From Tetragonia tetragonoides (lineage: Eukaryota > Streptophyta > Magnoliopsida > Caryophyllales > Aizoaceae): a stretch of DNA of 64,000 nt. The position numbers and the translations under genes are program-made. Location: contig CM076147.1 of the NCBI GenBank assembly GCA_038025085.1, forward strand, positions 3,825,501-3,889,500, given 5' to 3'. Positions 46,879-58,786 of the stretch are shown in pieces. Under the pieces are notes generated by a model, which did no database searches, was not told where the DNA came from, and was given only the letters and a program-made list of their open reading frames with translations. Positions within the stretch are counted from its first letter, which is position 1. Every line of letters begins with the position of its first letter.

Positions 46879-46880
46879 AG
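44457..46880 (+). pseudogene. 5'-truncated LINE with an internal inversion
   Basis: Plus-strand RT pieces (RGIRQGDPLFPYIFIFCAEV; DNYLGCPI; WKANALSQAGRSTLIQ; RPKNLGGLGLKK) run to FSWIWR at 45,838. The stretch 45,839-46,550 is on the other strand, where it continues the same protein (PPKVKIFLWKLCIDGLPTK, zf-RVT, RNase H start with AEAIGLREGVRLARSIGY). From 46,551 the plus strand resumes (EGDNLTVIKAIRAEW; REANVVADFMA) and ends in an A run (46,859-46,879). Stops and frame changes inactivate it. Confidence 0.88.
45839..46550 (-). pseudogene. Inverted segment of the LINE
   Basis: Both ends match the broken protein exactly: FSWIWR on the plus strand is continued by PPKVKIFLW on the minus strand, and RSIGYKKII on the minus strand is continued by CIEGDN on the plus strand. 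Nothing obvious is lost, so this is an in-place inversion of about 712 bp. Confidence 0.88.
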
Positions 46881-46979
46881 TGGATATCACCTCTTGTTAC
46901 GCATACAACTATAATACATATAGCAATATATGTAGAAATCCTAAATTCCTAACACGCTTCCTCCAATAAATTAATCAAA

Positions 46980-47230
46980 CAAATAATCATAACCATTCTC
47001 TCACAATAATGGATTACTTATCTCCTAATGATCGCCAAATCAATCAAGCACTCTCTTACACCAAATATGAGATTTTACAATTTTAATTTTCTAATCCTTA
47101 TCTCTACCTCCTATTCCCACTAAATAAACGCCCCGTTAATGATTTTCGAAGAGATAATGTCACTCGCAAATTTTCGTCGCACTCTCACCGGCCCAATTTA
47201 AATTTTCTCAAAATCCAATTTTAAATTTAA
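46980..47230 (+). repeat. Upstream block shared with segment A
   Basis: CTCCTAATGATCGCCAAATC and its flanks (about 47,020-47,085) match 9,590-9,655. This block and the microprotein promoter at 49,927 are separated by inserted Helitron and MITE DNA. Confidence 0.6.
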
Positions 47231-47262
47231 CTAGTTACATTCCCGCGCGATGCACGGTTTGC
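47231..47262 (-). mobile_element. Helitron 3' terminus (minus orientation)
   Basis: On the minus strand CCGTGCATCGCGCGGG is followed by AATGTAACTAG and then T. The other end is not fixed. Confidence 0.7.
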
Positions 47263-47864
47263 GTGTATAACAACTAATACATTTTCATTGGTACAAACTT
47301 GCAACAAATTGTTCGTCTGTGTCATATCTTGCTACTCCATTCCTAATCTATAGACCTCTCACTTTCTATACTCAAATCAACTTTGTTGTTTTCGTGTTTA
47401 ATTCTAGTTGCATGGCCTGTGTAATGTCTGAACCTTTTACCATACTATAGTAATTTATAGCCTATAATTACATGAAACAATCAGAATTTTTTATTTATTT
47501 ATATTTAAGTATTATCATATCATTATTCCTCTATAATAAGGACATAAATTCGTAAATGATCATGAATTTACCAAGATTATAAATAAAATTGTTATACTTT
47601 ATCTATCTATTCTCCATCATACGCCCAAATCCGTTGCATGCATTAGTAATAAATGTACAACTAAGGGCTCGTTCTTTTCGACTGGGAACTGGTCACTGGT
47701 AACTGGGAAAAATTGGGAGAAATTGGGCAAAACTGGTGAAAACTGGAATGTCTAACTGGTAACTGGTAGAAAATGGGGAAAACTGGGTCAAACTGGGAGA
47801 AATTGGGCAAAATTGGGAGAAACTGGGGAGAACTAGAAAAAACTATAATATTGACTATTCTGTT

Positions 47865-48048
<184 letters not shown>

Positions 48049-48119
48049 TTATTTTATAATAATGGTACTATGAAAATATAATTTTTAATGGAGTCCCCTT
48101 CAAAAATAAATATAAAAAT

Positions 48120-48120
48120 A

Positions 48121-48162
<42 letters not shown>
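48120..48162. repeat. (ATT)n array
   Basis: About 14 ATT units. It is the reverse complement of the AAT array 70 bp away, so the two could pair in a large hairpin. Confidence 0.95.
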
Positions 48163-48591
48163 CAATATACATTTATTTTTTTATTTTTGATATAACTTGT
48201 TGCATTTTTAACTATTATGTTCAATTTGTCCAAATATTAAAAAAAATATTTATTATGGAAAAATGGAATGAATTGAATAAAATTAGGTAAAATTGGGATA
48301 AACTGGGCAAAACTGCTGCAAAATTAGGCAAAACTGTATTTTAAAACTGGTAACTGGTGAAAACTGGTGAAAACTGGTGAAAATGGGCAAAACTGGGAAC
48401 CAGTTGAAAAGAACATGCGCTAAGGTGGTTAACATACATTGAATCAAAAGTCAAACTTGAACCAAAATGTGAATGTAATAAATTAGAGTATGACATCATT
48501 TACAAGTGGCATATCATAATGATGTAGAAGCCTATGTGGATGCACACGTGTCATTATAGCAATTGTGCACATCCACTTATATATATAAATA

Positions 48592-48622
48592 TTAGTTTTC
48601 ATCCCCGTGCTATGCACGGGCT
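48592..48622 (-). mobile_element. Helitron 3' terminus (minus orientation, CTAA)
   Basis: On the minus strand CCCGTGCATAGCACGGGG is followed by ATGAAAACTAA and then T. The DNA to its right (to about 49,872) includes inverted modules of the CCATTGGAT family and is probably its body. Confidence 0.65.
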
Positions 48623-49832
48623 TGTAAAATAATTTTATAAGTAGATAAAAATTAATAGTAATATTTTTCAAAATATTTCAGGACAAAATTACTACTATTT
48701 ATTAGATACATTGTTTGAAAGAAAGGTCTGTATATAAGGTACCTGTCAATTTCTGAAAATATATAATTACGTACCATTGTCATTAATAAGGAGATTAGAC
48801 TAAATTTAGTTCCACAATTTAAAAATATATATGCATAATAATATCAAAATTATATATCTCGTAATTTTTATTACTAAACGTAAATAACTAAATAATACTA
48901 CTTTTATTATATTATGTTTTCTATTAAGTTATTATGTGTCCCGTTAATATATTACTTTATTTTAATAAGTTTCTAATCGATAAAGACAATGACTAAACTT
49001 CTGGATTAGTTATACATTAAGTGCACATTTACGTTGAAAGTTAATATGGTTTGGCGACATAGGAATTGCTGTCGAAGTATTATCCCTAACACAAATATTA
49101 TTTTTTAAATATGGATAAACTTCTCCATGGTCAAGTAGTGTGAGCTTGTACAAAATCTATTTTGGATATTAATTGTTGTTAACCATTTGGATAGAATTTT
49201 AGTATCTAACAAATAAACATAATAAATTAAAACTATTCAAAATCATATAATGCATAAAAATAAATTTATATGCATTAGTATTAGTCCAAGTGGTAAACAA
49301 CATACTTGACGGTCTACTGTCCCTTAAACACAACTATGATCCTCTTATATGCCGCCCTACTTGAAGTCACTACTCACCACGCAAAAAGCACGTGTTTGTA
49401 AGAGGTTTACATAAAGCACTTTAATAATAATTTCGATCTTGCTTAATTATTAATATTTGTGAGTACAAAATTAATACTTAAAAGTTCGCTTATTTCTACC
49501 CAAAATGCCCTAAAAAAAATGAAGAAGCTAAGAGCTTCTTCGAATATCATTGGATTAAATATAGGACATATATATCTCATTTTGAAGTACATTTCAATCC
49601 CTATCCAATGAAGTAAGAATTATAATTTTCAGAGTTCTGTAATTAGAGTTTTAATTTATTATAATTTGAACAATTTGCTAATAGTTGTAATTGTCATATT
49701 AATAATAAAGGCTAATAATGGTGAGTAATAATTGGTGACACTTGCTTGCTTACATGGCGTCTAGGTATCATCACTACGCCAATGTGGACGTTTATGTATC
49801 GTCCCACGTGTCGTCACCACACGAAAAAGGAC

Positions 49833-49872
<40 letters not shown>
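48623..49872 (-). repeat. Probable Helitron body with inverted CCATTGGAT-family modules
   Basis: No gene. The stretches 49,540-49,620 and 49,735-49,835 are reverse complements of the modules at 28,014 and 34,517-35,800. A (TA)n run closes the stretch at 49,834-49,872. Confidence 0.5.
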
Positions 49873-49876
<4 letters not shown>

Positions 49877-49926
49877 CTTGTAAACATTGGCGTCAAAGAT
49901 AATGGTGGGCTAGTAATTAATTGGTC

Positions 49927-49934
49927 TATATAAG
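49927..49934 (+). promoter_or_regulatory. TATA box of the segment B microprotein gene
   Basis: TATATAAG in the context GTCTATATAAGGACYAAAAYGAACTTTTG, shared with the tandem copies in segment A; 72 bp before the first ATG. Confidence 0.7.
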
Positions 49935-49998
49935 GACCAAAACGAACTTTTGCCCTCCTTCATAAACAAAAAACAAAACTCAAACAAAGAAAATTAAA

Positions 49999-50213
49999 AT
50001 GAATAGGGAAATAAGAACAGAGTTGAAGTGGGGGCTGTTGTTCTTGGGGTGGTCTTCATCCTTGGGTGGGTATTTTGGTGTTGCGTCTTTAATAATTGGC
50101 TTAATTTCGATCCTCAGAAATCCTTTTGCGCCAATTGGGGGGAATTCTTTCACTGCCCATGGATTAAACGAAAGAAGGTGCCGTCGGCGACCGAACCGCC
50201 GGCGGTCGTTTAA
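49999..50213 (+). pseudogene. Dispersed microprotein paralogue, start out of frame
   Basis: Promoter, leader and 3' region match the tandem genes of segment A. The frame aligning with them (50,028-50,213, ending PSATEPPAVV at a stop in the same place as SAVAPVNEQPDT) has a hydrophobic span (VGAVVLGVVFILGWVFW), a Cys pair and a basic KRKK segment. However, the only ATG (49,999) is in another frame, and the conserved frame has a TAG at 50,004 and no ATG. From the ATG a different 77-codon frame is open. Either it is a pseudogene with a small indel near the start, or it has changed frame or uses a non-AUG start. Confidence 0.6.
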
Positions 50214-50219
50214 TTATAT

Positions 50220-53200
50220 CTTGAATCTCTGAAATTGAACTTCTCGTTCAATTCACCACTTTGGGTAAGTAGTTTTGTTTTTGGTACGAAAGAATTTATC
50301 TTTAAGCATTTTTATGAAATTCATCATGTTGGTATGTACGGTATTTGTGTCGTTGTTGAATTATGTAATTTCTGGTCTTTGTTCAATTTGGTCTTCAAAA
50401 GTTTGTGCACGTTTTACTGCTATTTTAGTTGTTTATAATGATGATTGAATGTGTTCAATTACAGTACAATGTGTTCAGTTACATTTTTTTTTAATGTTTT
50501 CTTGGGTTTCTGTAAATGCATGTCTTGAACTCCATTGAATTCTTGTTCAAATTTGGTCTTACAAATTAGTGTTATTTTGTAGTAAAGAATTCATCTTGCA
50601 ATTTTATGAAATAAATTCGTTGCTATTTGTGTCTTTGTTGAATGATCTCCATTGTTATACTCTTCTTAAGTCTTCATTTGTTTTGTTAATGTTGGTCTTT
50701 GTGCAATTGGGTCTTCAAAATTTGTGCACGTTTTACTGTTACTTTAGTTTACACTGATGATTACAAAGTTTACAATTTGTTCATGCAATGGGTTTTATAT
50801 GTTGCAATTTTATGAAATTCTTCATGTTGGCATGTACAGTAATTGTGTCTTTGTTGAATTATCTCCATTGTTACATTTTTTGTTATGTTTTCTGGGTTCT
50901 GTAAATGCCGGTCCTGGAGCTGCTTAGAATTCTTGTTCAATTTGTTCTTACAAAGTAGTGCGCAATTCTACTGTTATTTTGATATACAATGATGATGAAT
51001 GTATTCAATTACAATGTGTTCATGTCAGTTTCACAATATTTGAATCATGTCACTCACAAAGGGTTCTGTAAATGCAGGATTTGCCTTCTTCTTTCTTTCA
51101 ATATCTTGGACATTGGTTTGCTTTGCCTTTTCTTGTTTGTTACCCTTTTCTTTTCTTTTCTGTTTTTCCATAATCCACTAAACCATTACAGCCCTACCTC
51201 ATTTCATCTCTCCCATACCTCCTTTACATCTCCATTGAACTTCCATCCTCCTCATAACTTAATCCGAAATTTTTTTTTGAAGACAAGAAGAAAAGGGGTC
51301 ATAGCTTGATTCAGTTACAAGAGGTTTGTTTCTTCAATTAATTTTTTCCCTGGTTTTGTAAAATTGATACGTGGGGATCTCAAAATTTATGTATCCATCG
51401 AATCTTGAAGGTTTATCTTCAAAAAATGAAGACAGTGAGGAACAGGAAGCCATGGCAAGCACTAAAAAATCGTTTGTAAGTGTTTTCCCATTCTCGTTTT
51501 GCCTGTTTTCTTACCTGTTCTCATAATCCTCATTTTATCTTTGTTTTTTCTAACTCTTTCTCTCTCTCACTGTCAGCTGCTGTTGCCTCTATAAGTTAAT
51601 TGGTTGCCACAACTCAGTCTTTCACCATATCTGTAAGTCGAATTCTTGTTACATCTTACTTTTTACTCATTTTGGCCAATTTTAGCTCAAGGTTTGGGAC
51701 TTCAGTACTTTGGGGTGCTTTTATGAACAGTATACACTAATCTAGATTCTTTAGCAATGTACCCCAGAGAGAGTTAGGACTGAACTGGGAAAATCAATTG
51801 GAAGATGAATGTGTTGTGATATTGTGCTGTGTAATTCCTTCAATCTCTGAATATTTTCAGTTACCTTTGGATGAGCATTGATATGAATTTAATGCCAAAT
51901 ACTCCGAGAGAAATCACATTCTGTTTCGCTCTGCTACTCATCCTCAATAATGTATATGACTATATATATGTTGTCTAATTATGTACTGAAGTTCATCCGT
52001 TCAATTCATGAGGTGATGACCAGTTATCTCCAGCTATGGTGTCATGGATTCCATGGTCCAGCGATCTCCCACACCCAAATAATGAAAATAAAATAAAACC
52101 CTTCTTTGCTGTTCTTTTACTGCCTGTGAAGTGTGAACTTGCAGGATTGCAATGTCTATATCATGGCTTTCCCAAGAGTTTGATGCTTACTAAAAGACTG
52201 ACTATGCTGACTTCATCTCTATTGGCAGGTTCATTTTGTAATGTTCTCCGATGACATACGCGGACATGCAGTACTCGCATACTACTGTTATGCAGAATGC
52301 AGGTACTCCACAATGATATTCTTTTCTTTGGAAAAGTTTGGCGCTTCATGTTAGCTACATGAATGAGTGATAATTGATGTCAAATTATAATCCACTTGAT
52401 CCCTGCTATTAGGTGGATAATTTTTAATCTATGGCCAATAGAAGAATTAAAAAAAAAATAAATCTTAATTTACAAACATTTCCTTACATCCCATTACTCT
52501 TAAAACTGCTTTGTTTGTGGCAGGTGCATCATGTTTCGTTAAATCATTGTTGGGGTCTTCATTTTGTTCCATCCTCTTTCCAGGGAAAAAAGCCGGTCGA
52601 TTATTGCAAAATGAAGGTGATCTTATCCTGACATACTGAATCTGTGACCAAATTCATGTTAAGTAGTGATTGGGGTCTTTCTTACTCATGACTAGATTTC
52701 TAATAAAAGAGATAGAAGGGATAGATCATGCATTTGCTGTCTCTGAGTATGTAATGTGTGCTTGGAGATAGATAAGGACACCAGTTTCTTACAATTGGTT
52801 TTGTTTTACCCAGCCTGTTATTCGTTTGATTATGTTTAGCCTTCGGATTGTATAGAGTACCTGTTTTCTGTTTCAGGCGCTGCCAGTATTATGTATTCAT
52901 GTGCATTGGTTATGTATTCAAGTGCATTGGTGCCTTGCAAGAACAAGCCTAAAAATCTATAAGAATAAGTACCTATTTACATTCGGAAAGTGATCATTTT
53001 CCGTTTTTGTTTTTCATTTCTTGATCCAGTGAGCAGCACCATGGATAAGTTATTGGGATATGGGGTATTTGTGTACAACGAGCACCAAGGGCCTGTACGC
53101 ATTACAGTTGGGAAGTACATCAGCTACTCTGATAGGTAATTGCTTATTTGTTGTGGATTAATTTCTTTGGATATTTAGAATTAGTATTGTGTCAAATATT

Positions 53201-53650
53201 TTTGATTTGAATGTCAGCGAAATGCATTTTGTTATATCAATGACTGTGTTTTGCGTTTTTGGGCTAGCCTTCTCTTTCTTTCAATTGTTTTATTTGACAT
53301 CAGTTTTAATTAAATTTGCTTCTAATTTGATGTTCTGACTCGTGCTATCTGTTTTCTGGTTTTCCTTGCAGGTTTCATGTTTACAATTGGTCCAGTTGTT
53401 GTATTGCTTAGATTCAGTTGTCATAAAACAGTTTGATAGAGGCTTATGTAGTCTTGTGAAAGACTTCGTATCTTGTTCTTTCAGGATGATGGAGCAATGG
53501 AGTACTGATTTGTGGTTATGCTTTATTTTACTGTCTGATTTTTGGGTGAGCATTGATGTACCTTTTCTATTTGAACATAAAAATCAGGATTATACTTCAT
53601 CATTTTATGGCTCAAGTTTGTGAATGTAATGCTTAATAGCCTCAATTTAA
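50220..53650 (+). other. Segment B downstream region: intron-like DNA with exon-like islands
   Basis: Starts with the shared hairpin (50,234-50,252) and a GGGTAAGT donor. It contains three ~300-bp related modules (50,270-51,060), an open island with EDSEEQEAMASTKKSF before a GTAAGT donor (51,478), the island at 52,229-52,302, and an island at about 53,032-53,138 encoding MDKLLGYGVFVYNEHQGPVR before GTAATT. All have counterparts in segment A. Whether these belong to the microprotein transcript or to a separate gene cannot be decided. The protein is not recognised. Confidence 0.55.
52229..52302 (+). other. Exon-like island B (74 nt, one open frame)
   Basis: Follows TTGGCAG and precedes GTACTC. 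The open frame VHFVMFSDDIRGHAVLAYY has the same phase as the segment A island and is one codon shorter. Confidence 0.4.
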
Positions 53651-53789
53651 CTCGTTGGTTGTCAATTGTCATACCTCATTTTGGCAATTCATCATAATAC
53701 TCTACTAACAAAAAAATTTCGAACTGAACGAAGAGAGATATGTTCTCTTAGAGTTGGAAATAAATTCCATTCTTAGTCACATTTATTCT

Positions 53790-54075
53790 TTGTAACAATT
53801 AGTTAATTGTTTAGTGCAAATAATTAGTAAAATGTCAATCACTATTTTCTTTTTGATAGTTAAGCGTTCTCATTTTATTAATAATACAAACTTCAAGTTG
53901 AAAATAATACAAAGAACGCCAAGGCACACGCTTACAACTCACAAGCATCAAATATCATTCTAACCCCCACCTTCACTAGCAAACTAAGCCAATAATACAA
54001 TAAGCCAATAATGCAATCATATGCTCGATCGGGGTCAAAGAAATGTCAATTACTTAGCTTCCAAGATTTGGCTAA
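53790..54075 (-). mobile_element. Probable LINE 3' end remnant
   Basis: On the minus strand the sequence ends AATAAAATGAGAACGC plus an AAAAAG run, like the tails of the other LINEs here. No protein motif survives, so this is tentative. Confidence 0.4.
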
Positions 54076-54239
54076 TCTCTTTGCAAACTAACACTAGCAA
54101 AAATGATGTACTCAATCTGTCAATTACTGAAGTCTGGGCCTCATATTAGTCATATAGGAGTTTTGTAGGCGTTTCACCTATTTAGAAGGGCGGGAAAATC
54201 TTTACCACAATGAAAAGCGTTTGCAAATATTTTAACGAG

Positions 54240-54425
54240 AATGTTTTCAGCAGATAAAAGTGTGAGCTCGCCTACTCTCTTCACTTTCCCTCTCTCTCTC
54301 TCTCTCCCTGTTGCGCTCTCTCTATTTCTCAACAAATTGGGTCAATTTTTTCCGGCGAGCCTTGCTCCGACGACCACCACCTTCACTTTCACGGTGATTC
54401 TCTCTCCTCTTCTCCTGTTTTGAAT
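54240..54425 (+). promoter_or_regulatory. Possible first non-coding exon / transcription start region of the DRG2 gene
   Basis: A CT-rich microsatellite (54,290-54,308) and a GC-richer stretch (CCGGCGAGCCTTGCTCCGACG) stand out from AT-rich flanks, like plant 5' untranslated exons. The next 4.3 kb would then be a 5' intron holding the TRIM and SINE. A start nearer 58,000 is equally possible. Confidence 0.35.
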
Positions 54426-54685
54426 GACATGGCACGAACCCTGCTAATTTGAATATTATTTATTTAAAATCTGATTTAGGTTTTTTCAATTGATATATGT
54501 AATTAGTTTAAGTATGATCTCAGATTATATATGTTTTGAAACTCTGAATTGTGAGTATGAAACAGAAGCCAAGTTCCAGACAACCCTAATTTAAATATTA
54601 TATTATTGATTTAATTTCTGATTTAGTAGTTTCCAGTTGATATATGTAATTAGTTTGAGTATGAACTTTAGATTATATGTGATAT

Positions 54686-55831
54686 TGTTGAAGTGGGTTT
54701 GTGTCCCACATGGAAAGATTTGGTGGTCTTGAGCATACATATAAGGAGGTGGGTTACTCCACCCATTGCCAATTGGTTTTGGGTTGGAACCTCACTTGTC
54801 TTGTACGTGTGCTCACTTGGTAAGGCAATTTATCATGGTATCAAAGCGGGTTTTATCCTGGCTTAATGTTACCCCTTATTGGCCCACGCACGTGTGACTA
54901 GCCCATAGTAGGCTTTGTTTGGTCCACACTTCAGCCCATGATGGGTCTTTGCGTGAGGTGGGGTGTTGAAGTGGGTTTGTGTCCCACATGGAAAGATTTG
55001 GTGGTCTTGAGCATACATATAAGGAGGTGGGTTACTCCACCTATTGCCAATTGGTTTTGGGTTAGAACCTCACTTGTCTTGTATGTGTTCTCACTTGGTA
55101 AGGCAATTTATCATGGTATCAAAGCGGGTTTTATCCTGGCTTAATGTTACCCCTTATTGGCCCACGCGCGTGTGACTAGCCCATAGTAGGCTTTATTTGG
55201 TCCACGCTTCAGCCCATGATGGGTCTTTGCGTGAGGTGGGGTGTTCAAGTGAGTTTGTGTCCCACATGGAAAGATTGGGTGGTCTTGAGCATACATATAA
55301 GGAGGTGGGTTACTCCACCCATTGCCAATTGGTTTTGGGTTGGAACCTCACTTGTCTTGTATGTGTGCTCACTTGGTAAGGCCCAATTATTGAAATTTAT
55401 CAATGTTGAAGTGGGTTTGTGTCCCACATGGAAAGATTTGGTGGTCTTGAGCATACATATAAGGAGGTGGGTTACTCCACCCATTGCCAATTAGTTTTGG
55501 GTTGAAACCTCACTTGTCTTGTATGTGTGCTCACTTGGTAAGGCAATTTTTCATGGTATCAAAGCGGGTTTTATCCTGGCTTAATGTTACCCCTTATTGG
55601 CCCACGCGCGTGTGACTAGCCCATAGTAGGCTTTATTTGGTCCACGTTTCAGCCCATGATGGGTCTTTGCGTGAGGTGGGGTGTTGAAGTGGGTTTGTGT
55701 CCCACATGGAAAGATTTGGTGGTCTTGAGCATACATATAAGGAGGTGGGTTACTTCATCCATTGCCAATTGGTTTTGGGTTGGAACCTCACTTGTCTTGT
55801 ATGTGTGCTCACTTGGTAAGGCAATTTATCA
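54686..55831 (+). mobile_element. TRIM retrotransposon multimer: five LTRs, three internal regions
   Basis: Five ~150-bp LTRs begin TGTTGAAGTGGGTTTGTG and end TTTATCA: 54,686-54,835; 54,964-55,113; 55,242-55,402; 55,404-55,553; 55,682-55,831. Three 128-bp internal regions start with TGGTATCAAAGC (a Met-tRNA primer site variant) and end in GTGAGGTGGGG (polypurine tract). LTRs 3 and 4 are adjacent with one base between them, and LTR 3 has a divergent end. No coding capacity, as expected for TRIMs. It sits upstream of the DRG2 coding exons. Confidence 0.93.
54836..54847 (+). promoter_or_regulatory. TRIM primer-binding site
   Basis: TGGTATCAAAGC directly abuts the LTR, one mismatch from the canonical TGGTATCAGAGC. 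It is repeated at 55,114 and 55,554. Confidence 0.85.
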
Positions 55832-55836
55832 GATAT

Positions 55837-57163
55837 ACAAGATTATATGTTTCTGGTATAAAAGATGCTACTTTTTAGTGTTGTTGATGGTACAATTATG
55901 GCTCCAACCTTCTGAAAGGGAAATTATTATATACACGAGTTGGAATTTGGGACTAAACCTGTTTAATTTTGACGGTTGGTTCTGATTTCTTTTCGTGAAC
56001 TGGGTTAATGTATTTGCTGGTTATTTTGTGTATTTGCTTGCTCCATTAGAATCTTAATTCTAGGGTTTCGAACAGCAAAAGATTGAATTACGATTTAGCA
56101 TGTTTGATTCTTTCAAAATCGTCTAATTGGATAATTAATTTGACAATCGATAATAGATACTCCAAGTTGATTTGATTGCTTTATTTGCTGATTTGCATAT
56201 TTTTCGAACTGAACCTGATTGACAGTGTTGTTTTGATAATTTATATACCTGATTTGGACCCTTGACAGATGAATGCAGCTGGGCTTTAATTCATATCTTT
56301 ATATTGTTATAACAATATCTGAGCTTGAACACCTGAGCCTCTTGTTGCTGCTGTACAGTGATAGAAATTTGTTGATTAAGTCAATGTTCCTGTATAAGTG
56401 GCTCTAGGATCCTTGTATTTATTTATTTACCTTATGGTGGTCATGACTAAGTCCTTCTTGGGTACATGTTAGCTGCTTGCATCTGATTACCATTCCATTT
56501 GGTTTGGCATTACACTTTTGGTGCTGCTTATTGTGGCGAAGTCTAATGTGTTAAATGAGTTAGTTAGCTCATGGCTATAAAGATTTGACACTGTCCTTCT
56601 TCTATGTGTGTGTGCTAAAATGAAAGCCTTGGCAAAACTCCTTCAGTTCATCATTGTTATAAGCAGAATTGAAATCACGGAGTTTAACATTGCATGCAAC
56701 AGTTTGCTTAATCATCGAAGAGCTGAACCTGAATCCTGAAATTGGTAGACTATTTTGGCTTTTCTATTCTATTTTTGCTGCTGTTATCTCCTATTGTTTC
56801 ACTCTGATTTCAGCATACAAATGAGTATTATTAGGCCTAATTGATTAAGAAATCGTGCTAGCAGACCTGGGTTGATGACTTGATGAGGCATTTAGCATGT
56901 ATTATTGAAGGGGTTTAGAAGGTCATGTTTTTGGCACGTTTATTGTAGTTCTAGATATGCTGTAACTGATCTAACTGCAGCCTATTTATGCTTGATTTTG
57001 CATGCTCTGTAGCTGGAAGTTCAGTGTAAAGCATGCCCACTATTTGTGCAGCAATGGTTGCTTAGTTAGGTTTGGTATGTGTGATCTGAAATGCAGATTT
57101 AGCCATGTTTATGTACTGATCATTGGTTCTGAGTTTCAGACCTGAATATGGAGAGTTGAACTC
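55837..57163. other. Intron-like DNA upstream of DRG2 coding exons
   Basis: T-rich plus-strand composition, no domain or repeat recognised. Confidence 0.5.
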
Positions 57164-57179
57164 TGACTTGCACTTGTTT

Positions 57180-57368
57180 CAACAACAACAACAACGACCC
57201 AGTATATATCCCGCCTAGGACGGGGTCTGGGGAGGTCCACATGTAGGCAACCTTACCCTTAACTAGTCGGCTAGTAGAGAGACTGTTTCTGAACGACCCA
57301 CAAAAACCTTTTTTTTTTTATTATTATTTTTAAAAACATTTGCAAAAAGTTTTTTTTTTGGGTAACAA
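57180..57368 (+). mobile_element. SINE-like retroposon, 189 bp, with 16-bp target duplication
   Basis: Same core as the copy at 1,015 (TCCCGCCTAGGACGGGGTC; GAGAGACTGTTTC). Flanked by TGACTTGCACTTGTTT at 57,164-57,179 and 57,369-57,384, a long duplication typical of LINE-mobilised retroposons. Confidence 0.85.
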
Positions 57369-58159
57369 TGACTTGCACTTGTTTAAAAGGTATAAATTCA
57401 GCTAGAAGTTAGCTACAAGTGGGTGAACCAAGTAAGATATAGAAAGGAAGAATTTTTGTGTGCTACTACTGGATGTGTGCTTATGGTTTCTAAACCTGCA
57501 GAACTGCCATACTGAAGTAGCTTATTTTCTGTCTCGTAAGTTTGGTATTGTTTTGGCTTTATTGTTCATTGAGTTTCTTAATGATTATAAAATGCTTGGT
57601 TTTTAGTTGGAAAAAAAGTTTATCATACTTGTACTATCTTATCTCACATTGTTTTGTGATCTTGTATGTCAAGCAGAGGTTTAGCTAGTTGGTAGTCTTG
57701 GCTGGTTAGAAGTTGTTTGGTGTAACCAATAGTTTATTAGTCGTGAATTGTTCATGTTTTTAGCCTGAATCTGAAAGTTGAACTTGCTGACCTACTTTTG
57801 GATGTTTCTAATTCTGTTATTAGCAAATAGTGATGTTAAAATTCAGCAGAATGCATATAAACAGATGGGAGAAAATTAGATTACAGTTTTGATGCACTTT
57901 AGATGACCATTTTGTTGCTTTTTTGAACCTTTTATGTTCTGAATTTTTTCTAGTTTGAATCTCAAATATCTAGGTCATTATATTTGCATTGTGAAATGCT
58001 CACACTATTTTGGTTTATACTTGCAGTGGACTTCAAGTTCTGGGGGAGACTTTGTGATACGAGCGAGATCTTTATTTATTAGTGTTTGTGGCCAGTAAAT
58101 TCTCTTTCCTTTCTCTCTGGAATGTGCTTCGGTTCTCTGGAATGTGCATCGCTCGTGTA

Positions 58160-58205
58160 TGCGACGGTTGAAAACCGACGCATATTAATGTTTTCAACCG
58201 TCGCA
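58160..58205. repeat. Inverted repeat, 16-bp perfect arms
   Basis: TGCGACGGTTGAAAAC and GTTTTCAACCGTCGCA are separated by 14 bases. The GCGACGGTT motif resembles subterminal repeats of plant DNA transposons, but no ends are seen. If transcribed, it would fold in the DRG2 5' region. Confidence 0.7.
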
Positions 58206-58786
58206 CATGGCACTTTCTGTACTAATGTGAATTGGTTTATGCATCTTATCTATCCTGATTTTTATGGGGGTTTTGGGTTGTCATTTCTATGGTATTGAAA
58301 GGTTACTTAATTGGGTGCTATGTTTGTTGATTTCAGTTTTTCATTAGGTCAAATTGTGGTTGGGATGATTTAGCTGGTTGGGTGCTCTCTTGATGGATTG
58401 CTTAGACTCATATCTTCCTTGTTTTTCTATTCCCCATTATTTATTGATTCATATAGATATGTTGCCACATGTTTTTGCGTTTTTCAACACATTTGCTGTT
58501 CTCACTTCCATCTTCTGCAAATTGTTATGTGACTTTTATGGTCTGATAAGCATTTGGTGTATGTGGTTTGGCCTTGAATTAAGTATGCTGATGGAAATAT
58601 ATGCCCTCTATATTCTGTCCAAGTTTGACTATATATATTCTCTTGTTTAGCGATGGAAGTAAAGGAAAAATATTGTTTTGTTTTTTCATCGTTTGCTTGG
58701 TGTCGGATTTTGTGATTCACTTGTTGAGGTTCCAAGTCTTTCTTCAGCAGGAGTAGCATTTGTAGTGCAGCTGAGATCCAGGAAAA

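Larger units (their letters stand above)
54681..55836. repeat. TRIM multimer target duplication (outer flanks)
   Basis: GATAT at 54,681-54,685 and 55,832-55,836 flanks the whole array, showing it behaves as one insertion. Confidence 0.85.

Noticed and set aside
50028..50213. 61-codon ORF read as starting with Met at 50,028
   Set aside because: The first codon is GTG; plant nuclear genes rarely start this way, so it is listed as a frame-broken paralogue.
54686..55831. Array considered as Cassandra (5S rRNA-bearing TRIM) or as a 5S rDNA-like repeat
   Set aside because: The LTRs lack recognisable 5S rRNA promoter boxes; primer site and polypurine tract identify a different TRIM.
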